From: Candidatus Binataceae bacterium
Lineage (GTDB): Bacteria; Desulfobacterota; Binatia; Binatales; Binataceae
Direction: 5' to 3'
NCBI GenBank assembly: GCA_024281015.1
Contig: JAMXLL010000120.1
Location: forward strand, 1 to 35,448
Length of the DNA stretch: 35,448 bases
Shown: positions 8,118 to 15,448 of the stretch, in pieces
How positions within the stretch are numbered: position 1 is the stretch's first letter
How the letters are laid out: each line of letters opens with the position of its first letter
Position numbers and translations under genes: made by a program
The notes under the pieces: model-generated
What the model was told of the DNA's origin: nothing
What the model saw: only the letters and a program-made list of their open reading frames with translations
Database searches by the model: none

Positions 8118-8813
8118 GTGTCCGAACCGGTTAACTTCTTTGTACTGCTAGCCCGCGCCGCTGGTAGATTGCCGACTGTACTCGTCGCTACCTGGGCCGT
8201 AATGGCGCTGCTTTTGATTTTCGGATACGCCGCACGCCTGGCCCTCCGAGCGGCTCCGGATGCGACGATACCGGACGAGGGTTTTAGCCTGCGCCATTTC
8301 GCGGAAGTAGCGGTGGAATGGGTCGATGGTCTGGTCGCGCAGGTCTCGGAGCTGCACGGAGCGCGCCGGTACGTGCCTTTTTTCGGCAGCCTGTTCCTGT
8401 TTATTCTGACCGCGAATTTTATGGGTCTGATACCAGGGCTGACGCCGCCGACCAACGACACCGATCTGACCTTCGCGCTCGGTGGAATCTGCTTTATTTA
8501 TTACCTCTATCAGGGCTTCGCTCATCAAGGACCGAAATACCTGCTTAGCTTTTTCGGCCCGTTGTGGTGGTTGGGCTGGTTCATGGTGGTTATCGAAGTT
8601 GCGGACAATTTGTTCCGGCCTTTCTCGCTCGGAATTCGTCTGTTCGCCAATATGTTTGCCGACCACCATGTGCTGACGCTGTTTACCAGTCTCACATACC
8701 TTCTGGTGCCCATTGCGTTTTACGCGTTGGGCAGCATCGTCTGCGTCGTGCAGGCGCTGGTGTTTGTTATCCTGGCAATCAGCTACGTCCGCATGGCCGC
8801 CGCTGCTCATTAG
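8118..8813 (+). CDS. atpB: F0F1 ATP synthase subunit a
   Basis: The stator membrane subunit that forms the two half-channels for the coupling ion. In 231 residues it shows the signature FSLGIRLFANMFADH (169-183), in which Arg174 is the essential arginine facing the c-ring. The last helix, VQALVFVILAISYV, carries the conserved glutamine (Gln212). The N-terminal region and the TANFMGLIPG segment (98-107) are also typical. The start is a GTG at 8118 with GGAGGCAGG just upstream. No atpF, atpH or F1 genes follow, so the F0 a and c subunits are encoded apart from the rest of the enzyme. Confidence 0.95.
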   Translation: MSEPVNFFVLLARAAGRLPTVLVATWAVMALLLIFGYAARLALRAAPDATIPDEGFSLRHFAEVAVEWVDGLVAQVSELHGARRYVPFFGSLFLFILTANFMGLIPGLTPPTNDTDLTFALGGICFIYYLYQGFAHQGPKYLLSFFGPLWWLGWFMVVIEVADNLFRPFSLGIRLFANMFADHHVLTLFTSLTYLLVPIAFYALGSIVCVVQALVFVILAISYVRMAAAAH

Positions 8814-8862
8814 TGGTGTGGGTTTTTGAGTGTCGGTCTCTGATTAATGATGCATCGATTCC

Positions 8863-8880
8863 GCTACCGGACCCGGTAGC
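8863..8880 (+). other. stem-loop in the atpB-atpE gap
   Basis: GCTACCGG at 8863-8870 pairs with CCGGTAGC at 8873-8880, separated by only two bases, so in RNA the inner pair opens to a four-base loop. No T-run follows, so it is not a simple terminator. It lies 50 bases after the atpB stop, where an RNA-processing or stability element could help express the c subunit more strongly than the a subunit. Confidence 0.5.
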
Positions 8881-8903
8881 CGGCCGAAGTGTGGAAGATG
8901 ATA

Positions 8904-8961
8904 GAAGGAGCGGTTAAATAGCCACAGGACCGGGTGAAGGAGCGGCTTAACCAAGACCGGG
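8904..8961 (+). repeat. imperfect direct repeat in the atpB-atpE gap
   Basis: Two copies of a unit that begins GAAGGAGCGG and ends GACCGGG lie side by side: 8904-8934 and 8936-8961. They share GAAGGAGCGG, a TTAA core and the final GACCGGG, and differ by a five-base length change in the middle. Each copy contains a Shine-Dalgarno-like AAGGAG, without a useful ORF after it. Confidence 0.5.
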
Positions 8962-9070
8962 CGCCGCGTAGCAAAAAGGGCTCGCTTACGGAACCGAATT
9001 GGCGAATAAAAAGGCTCCGCAAGGTGCTTCGCAGGTGCTACGTCGTCCGCCTAACAGGAGGAACGTGGAA

Positions 9071-9403
9071 ATGATACGAAAAGTCTGGATCGTACTGAGC
9101 GCCGCGCTGATCGCCGTGATGGCCTCTCCTCTGATGGCGATGGCGCAAGGCGCACCTGCCGCATCGGGAGAAGGACTCAGGGGCGGATTGCTGGCACTCG
9201 GCGCAGGAATTGGGTTAGGCATCGCCGCAATGGGCTGTGGTATTGGTCAGGGCCGGATCGGTGCATCAGCGATGGAATCCATCGGTCGCAATCCGAACAG
9301 CACGAATCAGCTCTTCGTGCCTATGATAATCGGCCTGGCTTTTGTCGAATCGCTAACCCTTTACGCATTAGTGATTGCATTCATTCTGCAAGGCAAGATC
9401 TGA
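9071..9403 (+). CDS. atpE: F0F1 ATP synthase subunit c
   Basis: The rotor-ring proteolipid. With the ATG at 9071, which has AGGAGG ten bases upstream, it is 110 residues. The frame is open back to a TTG at 8999, but that adds only polar residues. Residues 1-26 look like a signal peptide ending AMA, as seen in some bacterial c subunits; the mature part is two glycine-rich helices. Helix 1 holds GIGQGRIG with Gln60, the loop is RNPN, and helix 2 holds VESLTLYALV with the ion-binding Glu93 followed by Ser94 and Tyr98. Gln, Glu-Ser and Tyr are shared with sodium-binding rings, but the Thr that follows Ser in those rings is Leu here. It is the last gene of the cluster, before a strong terminator. 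Confidence 0.95.
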   Translation: MIRKVWIVLSAALIAVMASPLMAMAQGAPAASGEGLRGGLLALGAGIGLGIAAMGCGIGQGRIGASAMESIGRNPNSTNQLFVPMIIGLAFVESLTLYALVIAFILQGKI

Positions 9404-9444
9404 ATTGATGGCTCGCCCGATTAGAGGACGAGACCGAACAAAAA

Positions 9445-9473
9445 CGGGGCTCAGCAATGAGCCCCGCTTTTTT
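9445..9473. terminator. bidirectional Rho-independent terminator
   Basis: A perfect 9-bp stem, CGGGGCTCA (9445-9453) with TGAGCCCCG (9458-9466), a GCAA tetraloop, then C and six Ts (9468-9473). On the other strand the stem is followed by TTTTTG from the A-run at 9440-9444. It lies between the convergent atpE and Smr-protein genes and overlaps the stop codon of the latter, so it can end transcription from both sides. Confidence 0.95.
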
Positions 9474-10233
9474 AGTCGCGGCGCCGCGCGCCTTGCAGAA
9501 TATCGAACCTGCCGCGCTTGTGCTCGCGGCGCAACAGCACCCACAGCGCTCCTGTACCGCCGTCGTACATCTGTGCGGTGGTAAATGCGAGTACGTAACC
9601 TCCGATTGTGCCGTGCGAGAGCCATTGTGCCGTGGCATGCTTGAGAACCGGGCGCCCACCGGGTGACCGCAGTCCTCGCCCATGCACCACCAGCACGGCG
9701 CGCCGTCCTTTCCTTACTGATTCCTGGATGAATTCAGTTAAAGCGGCCTTGGCGTCGGGTTGCGTCATGCCGTGGAGGTCAAGGTGACCCTGCATTGAGA
9801 AGTCGCCCCTCCGCAGCCGAATTACCAGGCGAGGATCAAGGCCGAGCCGTGCTCCTTCGACATAGTCTTCGGTTTCGGTCAGTTCAAACGGACCCTGGCC
9901 CGAAACAAGGTCCGAGAGTTCCGCGAGCACCTCAGCATCGTCGCTAATGATATTGCGCGAAACCACGGGCTCGACGGCCACCCGCTCCGGCCTTTTTCCC
10001 ATCGGCCGAACACCCTCAAGTGCCTGCCGCAGCAATGTTTCCTCGTCAGTGGCGAACTGGCTAACTTGTGCGGGTTGTGGTGGCATTGTCCCTGGTGGCG
10101 CTGCTTTTAGACGCGCACCTGGATACTGGCCTTGTTTAACAAGCGTCTTGAGTTTGCGGAACGGCGAATCGAAAACGGGCTTGGGGCTCTTGTCACGTTG
10201 CGGCTGCGAGACCGATTTTCGCCTATCAGGCAT
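9472..10233 (-). CDS. Smr-domain protein (SmrA/YdaL-like nuclease)
   Basis: A protein with a C-terminal Smr (small MutS-related) domain and a basic, probably disordered N-terminal half. The Smr motifs are LDLHGMT and VVHGRG, followed by the conserved GALWVLLR ending. Stand-alone Smr proteins of this design (SmrA/YdaL of E. coli) are nucleases; related Smr proteins cleave mRNA at stalled ribosomes or nick branched DNA, and the sequence does not decide which. I chose the ATG at 10233, where a typical N terminus (MPDRRKS) begins; a GTG at 10278 would add 15 residues. No MutS core is present, so this is not MutS2. The stop codon overlaps the shared terminator. Confidence 0.85.
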   Translation of the reverse strand: MPDRRKSVSQPQRDKSPKPVFDSPFRKLKTLVKQGQYPGARLKAAPPGTMPPQPAQVSQFATDEETLLRQALEGVRPMGKRPERVAVEPVVSRNIISDDAEVLAELSDLVSGQGPFELTETEDYVEGARLGLDPRLVIRLRRGDFSMQGHLDLHGMTQPDAKAALTEFIQESVRKGRRAVLVVHGRGLRSPGGRPVLKHATAQWLSHGTIGGYVLAFTTAQMYDGGTGALWVLLRREHKRGRFDILQGARRRD

Positions 10234-10351
10234 TTTGTTATTCAACTCGGTGCCGGAGTGGTTCCGAGCTTTGAACACTGGGCACGGCGGTTCAGACCAG
10301 ATGCCGGTACCTTAAAGTTTGACTGATCGGTCCATATCAAGGAAAGCCCCC

Positions 10352-10411
10352 GGCAATTGCCATAGAGCACCGATTCTCGACCGGTCGCCTGGGGATTTTA
10401 GTCGCTAGCGA
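10352..10411. repeat. three perfect 10-bp palindromes in 60 bp
   Basis: GGCAATTGCC at 10352-10361, CGACCGGTCG at 10378-10387 and TCGCTAGCGA at 10402-10411 lie in the gap between the rarA stop and the Smr-protein start. Their sequences are unrelated to one another and they are spaced by about 24-26 bases. This gap of about 210 bases holds no gene I can support. Confidence 0.4.
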
Positions 10412-10443
10412 ACCTGTTTCTGACGCTCATTCGCTTGCTCCGC

Positions 10444-11778
10444 TCATCTTTTCCCCTGGCGCACTTTATCCAGGAATTGGCGGATTGTTTCCTCGTATCC
10501 ACGATTTGACGGCAGATAATACAGCTTGTCGTTAATTTCCGGTGGACGGTAGGCCTGCTGCGTGACCGCGCCTTCATAGTCGTGCGGATACTTGTAATCT
10601 TCCCCGTACCTGAGATTGCGCATGAGGGGGGTGGGCGCGTTACGGAGATGGAGCGGCACCGGCAAAGGCCCCCGCTCGCGAGCGTCGGCGCGGGCGGCGA
10701 TCATCGCGCGATATGAGGCGTTGGATTTAGGCGCCGATGAAAGATAGGTGACGCCCTGGGCCAGTGGAATGATGCCCTCCGGCATCCCGACGAAATCGAC
10801 TGCGTCTTTCACTGCAATCGCAACCTGGAGCGCAGGTGGATCAGCATTGCCGATGTCTTCGGCGGCGAAAATCACCATTCGCCGGGCAATAAACAGTGGT
10901 TCCTCGCCCGCCTCAACCATGCGGGTCATCCAGTAAAGCGCAGCATCCGGATCGCTGCCACGCATGCTTTTTATGAATGCCGAGATAACGTTGTAGTGCT
11001 CCTCGCCGCCACGATCATAGCGCAACGCTCGATGCTGAGCGGCTTCGGTGACCTCCACCGTCGTGATCGCGCGTCGCCCGGCGTTGATAGTCAACTCGGC
11101 GGCAACTTCGAGCGTGCCCAAGGCACGGCGCGCATCGCCGCCAGCGAAACGGGCGAGTTGTGCCAAACTTTCGTCATCGACCGTCAGTCGTTGGGCACCG
11201 AGACCTCGTTCGCTGTCTGCGAGAGCGCGGTTTACGAGAGTAGCTACGTCCTCTTCGGAGAGCGGTTCGAGCACCAGCACCCGAGCACGCGAGAGCAGCG
11301 GTGCAATGATTTCGAACGAAGGATTTTCGGTAGTTGCCCCGATCAAAGTAATTAACCCGCTCTCCACATGCGGGAGAATCGCGTCCTGCTGAGCACGGTT
11401 CCAGCGATGAATCTCATCGATGAAAAGGACGGTGCGTTTACCCTCGATATCGAGTGAGCGGCGGGCAAAGTCGACCGCGTCGCGCAATTCTGCAACGCCG
11501 GCGGTTACGGCGCTGATTGAACGCAGGACGGCGCCCGAACTTTCCGTCAGCAGGCGCGCGATCGTAGTTTTGCCGGTGCCGGGCGGCCCCCAGAGGATAA
11601 TAGAATGAAGTGCTCCTCTGGTGGCGATTTGCTGCAGCAACCGCCCGGGGCCCAGCAGGTGCCGTTGGCCGACCACTTCATCCAGTGATTGTGGCCGCAT
11701 CCGGTCGGCTAACGGTTGTGTCGCGGTGCGCTTGGGTTTGAACAGTCCGGGACTGAGGTCGCTAGCTCGTCGCCTCAT
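10444..11778 (-). CDS. rarA: replication-associated recombination protein A (RarA/MgsA AAA+ ATPase)
   Basis: An AAA+ ATPase of the RarA/MgsA/WRNIP1 family, related to clamp-loader subunits, that acts at stalled or gapped replication forks. It has 444 residues, the normal size. Walker A is GPPGTGKT (64-71), Walker B is VLFIDEIHR (117-125), sensor 1 is [10 protein letters not shown], and the C-terminal tetramerisation part has the family's [14 protein letters not shown] and GEDIGNAD-like ([10 protein letters not shown]) segments. The N terminus has the expected [17 protein letters not shown] motif. It is placed about 6 kb from dnaA and reads back towards the origin, against the majority direction on that side. 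Confidence 0.96.
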   Translation of the reverse strand: MRRRASDLSPGLFKPKRTATQPLADRMRPQSLDEVVGQRHLLGPGRLLQQIATRGALHSIILWGPPGTGKTTIARLLTESSGAVLRSISAVTAGVAELRDAVDFARRSLDIEGKRTVLFIDEIHRWNRAQQDAILPHVESGLITLIGATTENPSFEIIAPLLSRARVLVLEPLSEEDVATLVNRALADSERGLGAQRLTVDDESLAQLARFAGGDARRALGTLEVAAELTINAGRRAITTVEVTEAAQHRALRYDRGGEEHYNVISAFIKSMRGSDPDAALYWMTRMVEAGEEPLFIARRMVIFAAEDIGNADPPALQVAIAVKDAVDFVGMPEGIIPLAQGVTYLSSAPKSNASYRAMIAARADARERGPLPVPLHLRNAPTPLMRNLRYGEDYKYPHDYEGAVTQQAYRPPEINDKLYYLPSNRGYEETIRQFLDKVRQGKR

Positions 11779-11938
11779 TACAGAACCCTAGCATAGCGTT
11801 GGGGCGCCGCTAAACGACGCATCAGAATGGTGCGGGAGAGCCAGTTTGCGTTTCCGGGCGCCAGTAGTCTAGCCTTTACGTGTCGCTCGCTCTGGAGCGG
11901 CATTAATTTCAGCGGGCCGGACAGGAGTCGGCACCAAA

Positions 11939-12760
11939 ATGATTGTCGGAATAGATATCGGAGGTTCGACCACTGACGCGGTAGTTCTCGATAATGGCGA
12001 TGTTCACGTCGTCACGATTGAAGCCAATGATCCGATTGCCGCGGCGGCCGGAGCTTTGGGCAAACTCGTGCAGACCTGTGGACTTCCGCTTGGCAAGGTT
12101 AGTCGTGTGGCAGCGACGGGCGCGGGCTCGCGCGCATTGGACGATACCTTGTTTGGATTACCCGTAGTCAAGGTCAATGAATTTGACGCTATCGGGATCG
12201 GCGGTACCTCGCTCGCCGGAAAGCGGCAGGCCCTCGTGGTATCGCTCGGTACCGGGACCGCAATCGTGTCAGTTAATCCCGAGCGCATCGAGCACGTGAG
12301 CGGAACGGGACTCGGCGGCGGTACCCTGCGGGGATTATCGCGCCACATGCTGGGCGTCTCTTCTCTGGGGACGCTCGAAGCGATGGCCGAACGCGGCGAC
12401 CTGGGCCGCGTCGATCTGACGGTGCGGGATATTGCCGGAGGTCCAATCGGCGACCTGCCCCCGGGAACCACGGCGGCCAATTTCGGCAAGATCACGGCCG
12501 ATGCCACCGCCGAAGACAAAGCCCTGGCGATAATGAACCTGATTGTTGAGGTAGTATCGGTGCTGAGCATCGCCGCGGCGCGTGCCTGCGGGCAGGAAGA
12601 TATCGTCATGACGGGCAAACTGACGCGCATCTTCCGCTTTATGCAAAAAATGAAACGGCTCAATTTCGGCTATGGCCGCTTCATCATTCCCGAGCACGCG
12701 GATTACGCGACGGCTATCGGGGCTGCACGTGCCGCTGGGCAGGGGACATATCGGGCCTAG
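11939..12760 (+). CDS. type II pantothenate kinase-like protein (CoaW/Fumble family)
   Basis: A 273-residue acetate/sugar kinase-hsp70-fold ATPase that resembles type II pantothenate kinase, the first enzyme of CoA synthesis. It opens with the phosphate-1 loop GIDIGGSTTDAVV (4-16). Further matches to the family are ATGAGSR, NEFDAIGIGG, the SLGTGTA phosphate-2 loop, GTGLGGGTLRGLSRHMLG, the run of Asp-Leu-Thr-Val-Arg-Asp with a following GDLPPGTTAANFG, and a C-terminal ATAIGAA. The ATG at 11939 follows AGGAG at 11923-11927. Two class III CoA-transferases follow at gaps of 80 and 56 bases, so supply of CoA and transfer of CoA may be expressed together. A related ATPase role without pantothenate kinase activity cannot be ruled out. 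Confidence 0.75.
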   Translation: MIVGIDIGGSTTDAVVLDNGDVHVVTIEANDPIAAAAGALGKLVQTCGLPLGKVSRVAATGAGSRALDDTLFGLPVVKVNEFDAIGIGGTSLAGKRQALVVSLGTGTAIVSVNPERIEHVSGTGLGGGTLRGLSRHMLGVSSLGTLEAMAERGDLGRVDLTVRDIAGGPIGDLPPGTTAANFGKITADATAEDKALAIMNLIVEVVSVLSIAAARACGQEDIVMTGKLTRIFRFMQKMKRLNFGYGRFIIPEHADYATAIGAARAAGQGTYRA

Positions 12761-12840
12761 GTGAAGAAAGCCGGTCGAAGTAGATCCCGCTTGGGCGCTC
12801 CGGTTATGTTCTCTTCATCATCGCGACCAGGAGGAACCTG

Positions 12841-14100
12841 ATGGGATCGGAGCTGCTCAAAGGCTTTCTCATGCTCGACATGGCCGACGAGAAAGGCGCA
12901 CTGTGCGGCAAAATGTTCGCCGATATGGGCGCCGATGTTATCAAGGTCGAGCCGCTGGCAGGATGTTCTACTCGCGCGATTCCCCCGTTTCTCGATGACA
13001 GCCCGGGCCCTGACCGCAGCTTCTATGCCGTTGCCTATCATGCCGGCAAAAGGTCGGTGACCCTCAACCTGGAGTCCGCCGACGGCAGGGAGCTATTCCG
13101 TGAGCTGGCTCGCATTGCCGATTTCATAGTCGAATCCTTCCCCTTGGGCCACATGGATCAACTGGGATTAGGATACGATCAATTAAGTGAGTTCAATCCT
13201 CGCTTGATTTACACCTCGATAACTCCCTTCGGCGATCGTGGGCCGGGCAGGGACTACAAGACAGCCGACATAGTTAGTTGGGCGGCAGGTGGGATGATGT
13301 ACTTAATGGGTGAGGAGGGTAAGCCGCCACTCGAGATGAGCCTGCCGCAAGCCGGGCTTCATGCGGGAGCGGAAGCCGCGGTCGCATCACTAATTGCCCA
13401 TTATCCGCGCGAAATCGACGGCGTCGGTCAACACGTTGTAGTGGATATGCAGGCCTGCGTGGTTTCCACCCTTATGAACGAACAGGCTATGCCGCTTTTG
13501 CATGGGGATTATTTGCGCCGTAGCGGCATCTTTACCGGCGCCATAGGTGGTCGGCGCAAGACGGTTTTCCGCTGTAAGGACGGTTACATTTCGGGTTTGC
13601 TGGCGGGCGGCGCCTACTTGCCGTCCACGAATGCCACTATTGAATGGATGAAGGAGGAGGGGGCGGCTCCCGCCTGGCTGACTCAGCAAGGCGGTCTAAA
13701 GTCGCTTACACCCGCCGGATTTATGAGTGCCACCGACGCCGACTTGCGCGAACTCGAGATGGCGGAAGAGGCACTGGAACAATTTCTGATGACCAAAACC
13801 AAAAAGGAAATCTGGCAGAATATCTTACAGCGGCGGATCCTGGCAGCGCCGGTTGCTACGGTGGCTGACATTGCCGGGGACTCGCAATTGGCCGCACGCC
13901 AGTATTTCGTCGAGATTGATGCGCCGCAGCTTCAACGCAAGTTCACGATGCCCGGCCCGTTTGCCAAGCTGAGTGCGACTGCAGTCGGGCCGGCGGGACC
14001 TCCGCCACAGATTGGCCAGCACAACCGAGACGTATACTGCGGCTTGCTGGGTCTGACGCCGGAACGCCTGGTCCGCTTGCGCGCCGTCGGGGCGATTTGA
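12841..14100 (+). CDS. class III (CaiB/BaiF) CoA-transferase, first of pair
   Basis: A member of the formyl-CoA transferase/CaiB family, which passes CoA between carboxylic acids through an enzyme-bound aspartyl-CoA thioester. It has 419 residues, the family size. The N-terminal part carries FADMGADVIKVEP (residues 26-38) and KRSVTLNLES, and the middle has YTSITPFG. The likely catalytic aspartate is in QHVVVDMQA, equivalent to the 'GQxVDVxL' site. The ATG at 12841 has AGGAGG nine bases before it. The substrate is unknown: members serve oxalate, carnitine, bile acids, aromatic acids and hydrocarbon-derived succinates. Sequence identity with the following paralogue looks low, so this is an old pair rather than a recent duplicate. 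Confidence 0.9.
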   Translation: MGSELLKGFLMLDMADEKGALCGKMFADMGADVIKVEPLAGCSTRAIPPFLDDSPGPDRSFYAVAYHAGKRSVTLNLESADGRELFRELARIADFIVESFPLGHMDQLGLGYDQLSEFNPRLIYTSITPFGDRGPGRDYKTADIVSWAAGGMMYLMGEEGKPPLEMSLPQAGLHAGAEAAVASLIAHYPREIDGVGQHVVVDMQACVVSTLMNEQAMPLLHGDYLRRSGIFTGAIGGRRKTVFRCKDGYISGLLAGGAYLPSTNATIEWMKEEGAAPAWLTQQGGLKSLTPAGFMSATDADLRELEMAEEALEQFLMTKTKKEIWQNILQRRILAAPVATVADIAGDSQLAARQYFVEIDAPQLQRKFTMPGPFAKLSATAVGPAGPPPQIGQHNRDVYCGLLGLTPERLVRLRAVGAI

Positions 14101-14156
14101 GCGACTCAGCCTTGACCTGAACCGAAAACCCCAGTTCGGGCGGCGCCGGAGGATTC

Positions 14157-15374
14157 ATGAGACAATACGCGTTTGAGGGTATTCACGTCTTGGACTTCAC
14201 CTGGTACGGCGTGGGTCCTGTCACGACCAAATATCTGGCCGATAACGGCGCTGACTTGATCCGTATCGAGTCTTCAGCGCGACTCGACGGGCTGCGCTTG
14301 GCACCTCCGTGGAAAGATGCCAAGCCCGCGGTCAACAGCAGTCAGTTCTTTGCCAGCTACAACACTTCAAAAAAAGGTATCACGCTGGACATGAGCAAGC
14401 CTAAGGCGCGCGAGATTTTCCTGCGGCTCTTGCCGTGGGCCGATGTCGTCGCGGAGAGTTTTACGCCCAAAACTCTGCGCCAATGGGAACTTGATTATGA
14501 ACATCTACGCGAGCTGAAACCTGACCTTATAATGCTGTCGACCTGCATGCAGGGACAAACCGGGCCGAACCGCGACTATCCTGGATTTGGCAACCTGATG
14601 GCTGCACTCGCTGGTTTCTATCATATTGCCGGTTATTCCGAATCGGAGCTGGGCCCACCGTACGGTGCTTATACAGATTTTATCGCGCCCCGCTTTTCAG
14701 CCTGCGCCCTTATCGCTGCCCTCGACTATCGCCGGCGAACCGGCAAGGGGCAGTACATCGATATGGCGCAGTATGAGGCGGCGCTCCATAATCTCGCCCC
14801 GGCCCTGATCGAGTACTTCGCAAGCGGCAGGGTTCTGGGCCCAAGTGGGAACCGCTCAATGCGTTATGCGCCGCATGGTGCTTACCGCTGTGCCGATGAT
14901 GACGGTCACGAGCGCTGGTTGGCACTCGCGGTCGCTAGCGATCACGAATGGCAGGAGATGCTCAAAGTACTTGGGAACCCACCCACTGAGTCGCACTTTG
15001 ACACAATGGTGGGGCGGCTGGAGCATCGCGAGGCTTTGGATTCATTCCTAAGCGAATTACTCCGCACGCGGAACGCTGAACAGCTGACGGCGGCGCTACA
15101 AGCGGTTGGGGTGGCTGCTTACCCCGTCCAGAATTGCCTGGATTTGCACCGCGACGAAAACCTCCAGGCATTTGATTATTGGCACTGGCTTGACCACCCT
15201 AGTATGGGGCCTTCGCCGTACGAGGGACTGCAGCATAGGCTGAGTCGCACACCAGGCCGGTTGCGGAGCCCGGCGCCGGCGTTGGGTCAGCATAACGATG
15301 AGGTCTTGGGTAGCTTACTCGGGATGAGTGCCGCACAAATAGAGCAACTGAAGCAAGAGAAAGTCGTGTTCTGA
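14157..15374 (+). CDS. class III (CaiB/BaiF) CoA-transferase, second of pair
   Basis: A second class III CoA-transferase of 405 residues. It shows VLDFTWYGVGPVTTKYLADNGADLIRIES-type N-terminal folding with the family pattern (residues 11-39), NTSKKGITLDM, LIMLSTCMQGQTGP, and the catalytic aspartate in GKGQYIDMAQYEA, a textbook form of the family motif. The ATG at 14157 is preceded by GGAGG. Family III enzymes form interlocked dimers and can pair as unlike subunits in some systems (for example benzylsuccinate CoA-transferase), so the two adjacent genes may make one heteromeric enzyme; this is inference. A 74-base gap separates it from the LolC/E-like gene. Confidence 0.92.
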   Translation: MRQYAFEGIHVLDFTWYGVGPVTTKYLADNGADLIRIESSARLDGLRLAPPWKDAKPAVNSSQFFASYNTSKKGITLDMSKPKAREIFLRLLPWADVVAESFTPKTLRQWELDYEHLRELKPDLIMLSTCMQGQTGPNRDYPGFGNLMAALAGFYHIAGYSESELGPPYGAYTDFIAPRFSACALIAALDYRRRTGKGQYIDMAQYEAALHNLAPALIEYFASGRVLGPSGNRSMRYAPHGAYRCADDDGHERWLALAVASDHEWQEMLKVLGNPPTESHFDTMVGRLEHREALDSFLSELLRTRNAEQLTAALQAVGVAAYPVQNCLDLHRDENLQAFDYWHWLDHPSMGPSPYEGLQHRLSRTPGRLRSPAPALGQHNDEVLGSLLGMSAAQIEQLKQEKVVF

Positions 15375-15448
15375 TGGCTTTTGTTGTTTTGGCCGCGCGA
15401 CGGGCGTTGACGGTTCCAGGGGCGTGACTGCCTTAACTCAAACAAGTT

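Noticed and set aside
8148-8810. 220-codon - frame
   Set aside because: Antisense to atpB; strongly polar, typical of the reverse of a membrane protein gene.
8904-8961. Direct repeat considered as the start of a CRISPR array
   Set aside because: Only two unequal copies with no spacer between them.
12004-12663. 219-codon - frame
   Set aside because: Antisense shadow of the pantothenate kinase-like gene, caused by GC-biased third positions.
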